DNA of 18,544 nucleotides, taken from contig DDRC01000182.1 of assembly GCA_002342985.1 (NCBI GenBank), positions 1-18,544 on the forward strand. Direction: 5' to 3'. The notes below the pieces were generated by a model. It had not been told where the DNA came from, did no database searches, and was given only the letters and a program-made list of their open reading frames with translations. Both the position numbers and the translations under genes were made by a program. Origin of the DNA: Flavobacteriales bacterium UBA2426. GTDB lineage: Bacteria > Bacteroidota > Bacteroidia > Flavobacteriales_F > PHOS-HE28. Positions 18,445-18,544 of the stretch are shown here, one piece after another; within the stretch, counting starts at the first letter, position 1; each line of letters opens with the position of its first letter.

Positions 18445-18544
18445 ACATAAGGCATGCGATCATGGGCGCATCCCTGAGCATGCTCATGAGCTGCTCGCCT
18501 CAGGACTTCCAAAGCGTCCTAGGGACCGCCGGCGCCCCTCCCGC
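18441..18544 (+). CDS. N-terminus of a predicted lipoprotein (cut by window edge)
   Basis: Only 34 codons are visible: MNIRHAIMGASLSMLMSCSPQDFQSVLGT and a few more. The Arg/His-containing start, hydrophobic stretch and lipobox LMSC (Cys18) indicate a lipoprotein signal. The ATG overlaps the thioesterase stop (ATGA), implying translational coupling. The QDFQSVLG segment after the Cys loosely recalls DUF4197 lipoproteins of Bacteroidota, but too little is present to assign a family. Confidence 0.7.
   Translation, partial: MNIRHAIMGASLSMLMSCSPQDFQSVLGTAGAPP

Overview
The window looks like the chromosome of a member of the Bacteroidota, most likely a Flavobacteriales-type lineage with unusually GC-rich DNA (about 65% GC by eye, strongly G/C at third positions). 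Reasons: a DUF4476 protein, a DUF6913 protein next to dapA, a DnaA of the Bacteroidota type, a GH3 glucosaminidase fused to a serine hydrolase, and upstream motifs that resemble the Bacteroidota -7 element TAnnTTTG rather than a sigma-70 -10 box. I see no phage, transposon, CRISPR, tRNA or rRNA. The window is almost entirely housekeeping genes, densely packed and mostly intact; only the two edge genes are cut.

Layout: (1) 1-2228, minus strand: a DUF4476 secreted protein followed by a TPR plus CsgG-like lipoprotein that runs off the left edge; both look like cell-envelope proteins of one short operon. (2) 2390-3730, plus strand: a single saccharopine dehydrogenase-family gene, ending base-to-base against the next block. 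(3) 3731-10585, minus strand: an apparent eight-gene operon, prmC - small outer-membrane-like protein - ligA - DUF6913 gene - dapA - DEDDh exonuclease - rimM - trmN6, with gaps of 23 bases or fewer and three overlaps. It joins translation termination (release factor methylation), DNA ligation, lysine and cell-wall precursor synthesis, ribosome maturation and tRNA modification. (4) 10656-12562, plus strand: ribD (riboflavin synthesis), divergent from prmC, overlapping an EamA-type ten-helix transporter. (5) 12579-12986, minus strand: a hotdog thioesterase. (6) 12987-13374: the longest gene-free stretch, the upstream region of dnaA. (7) 13375-14805: dnaA with a strong intrinsic terminator. (8) 14993-18544, plus strand: a secreted two-enzyme GH3/beta-lactamase-like fusion, a second hotdog thioesterase, and the start of a lipoprotein cut by the right edge.

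I did not find a convincing novel system. The best second-look items are the small uncharacterised envelope protein translationally coupled between prmC and ligA, the recurring TAnnTTCG/TAnnTTTG motif upstream of transcription units, the gene-free region before dnaA that lacks clear DnaA boxes, and the in-frame ACC repeat in the DUF4476 gene. The many long ORFs opposite real genes are products of the high GC content and are left out.
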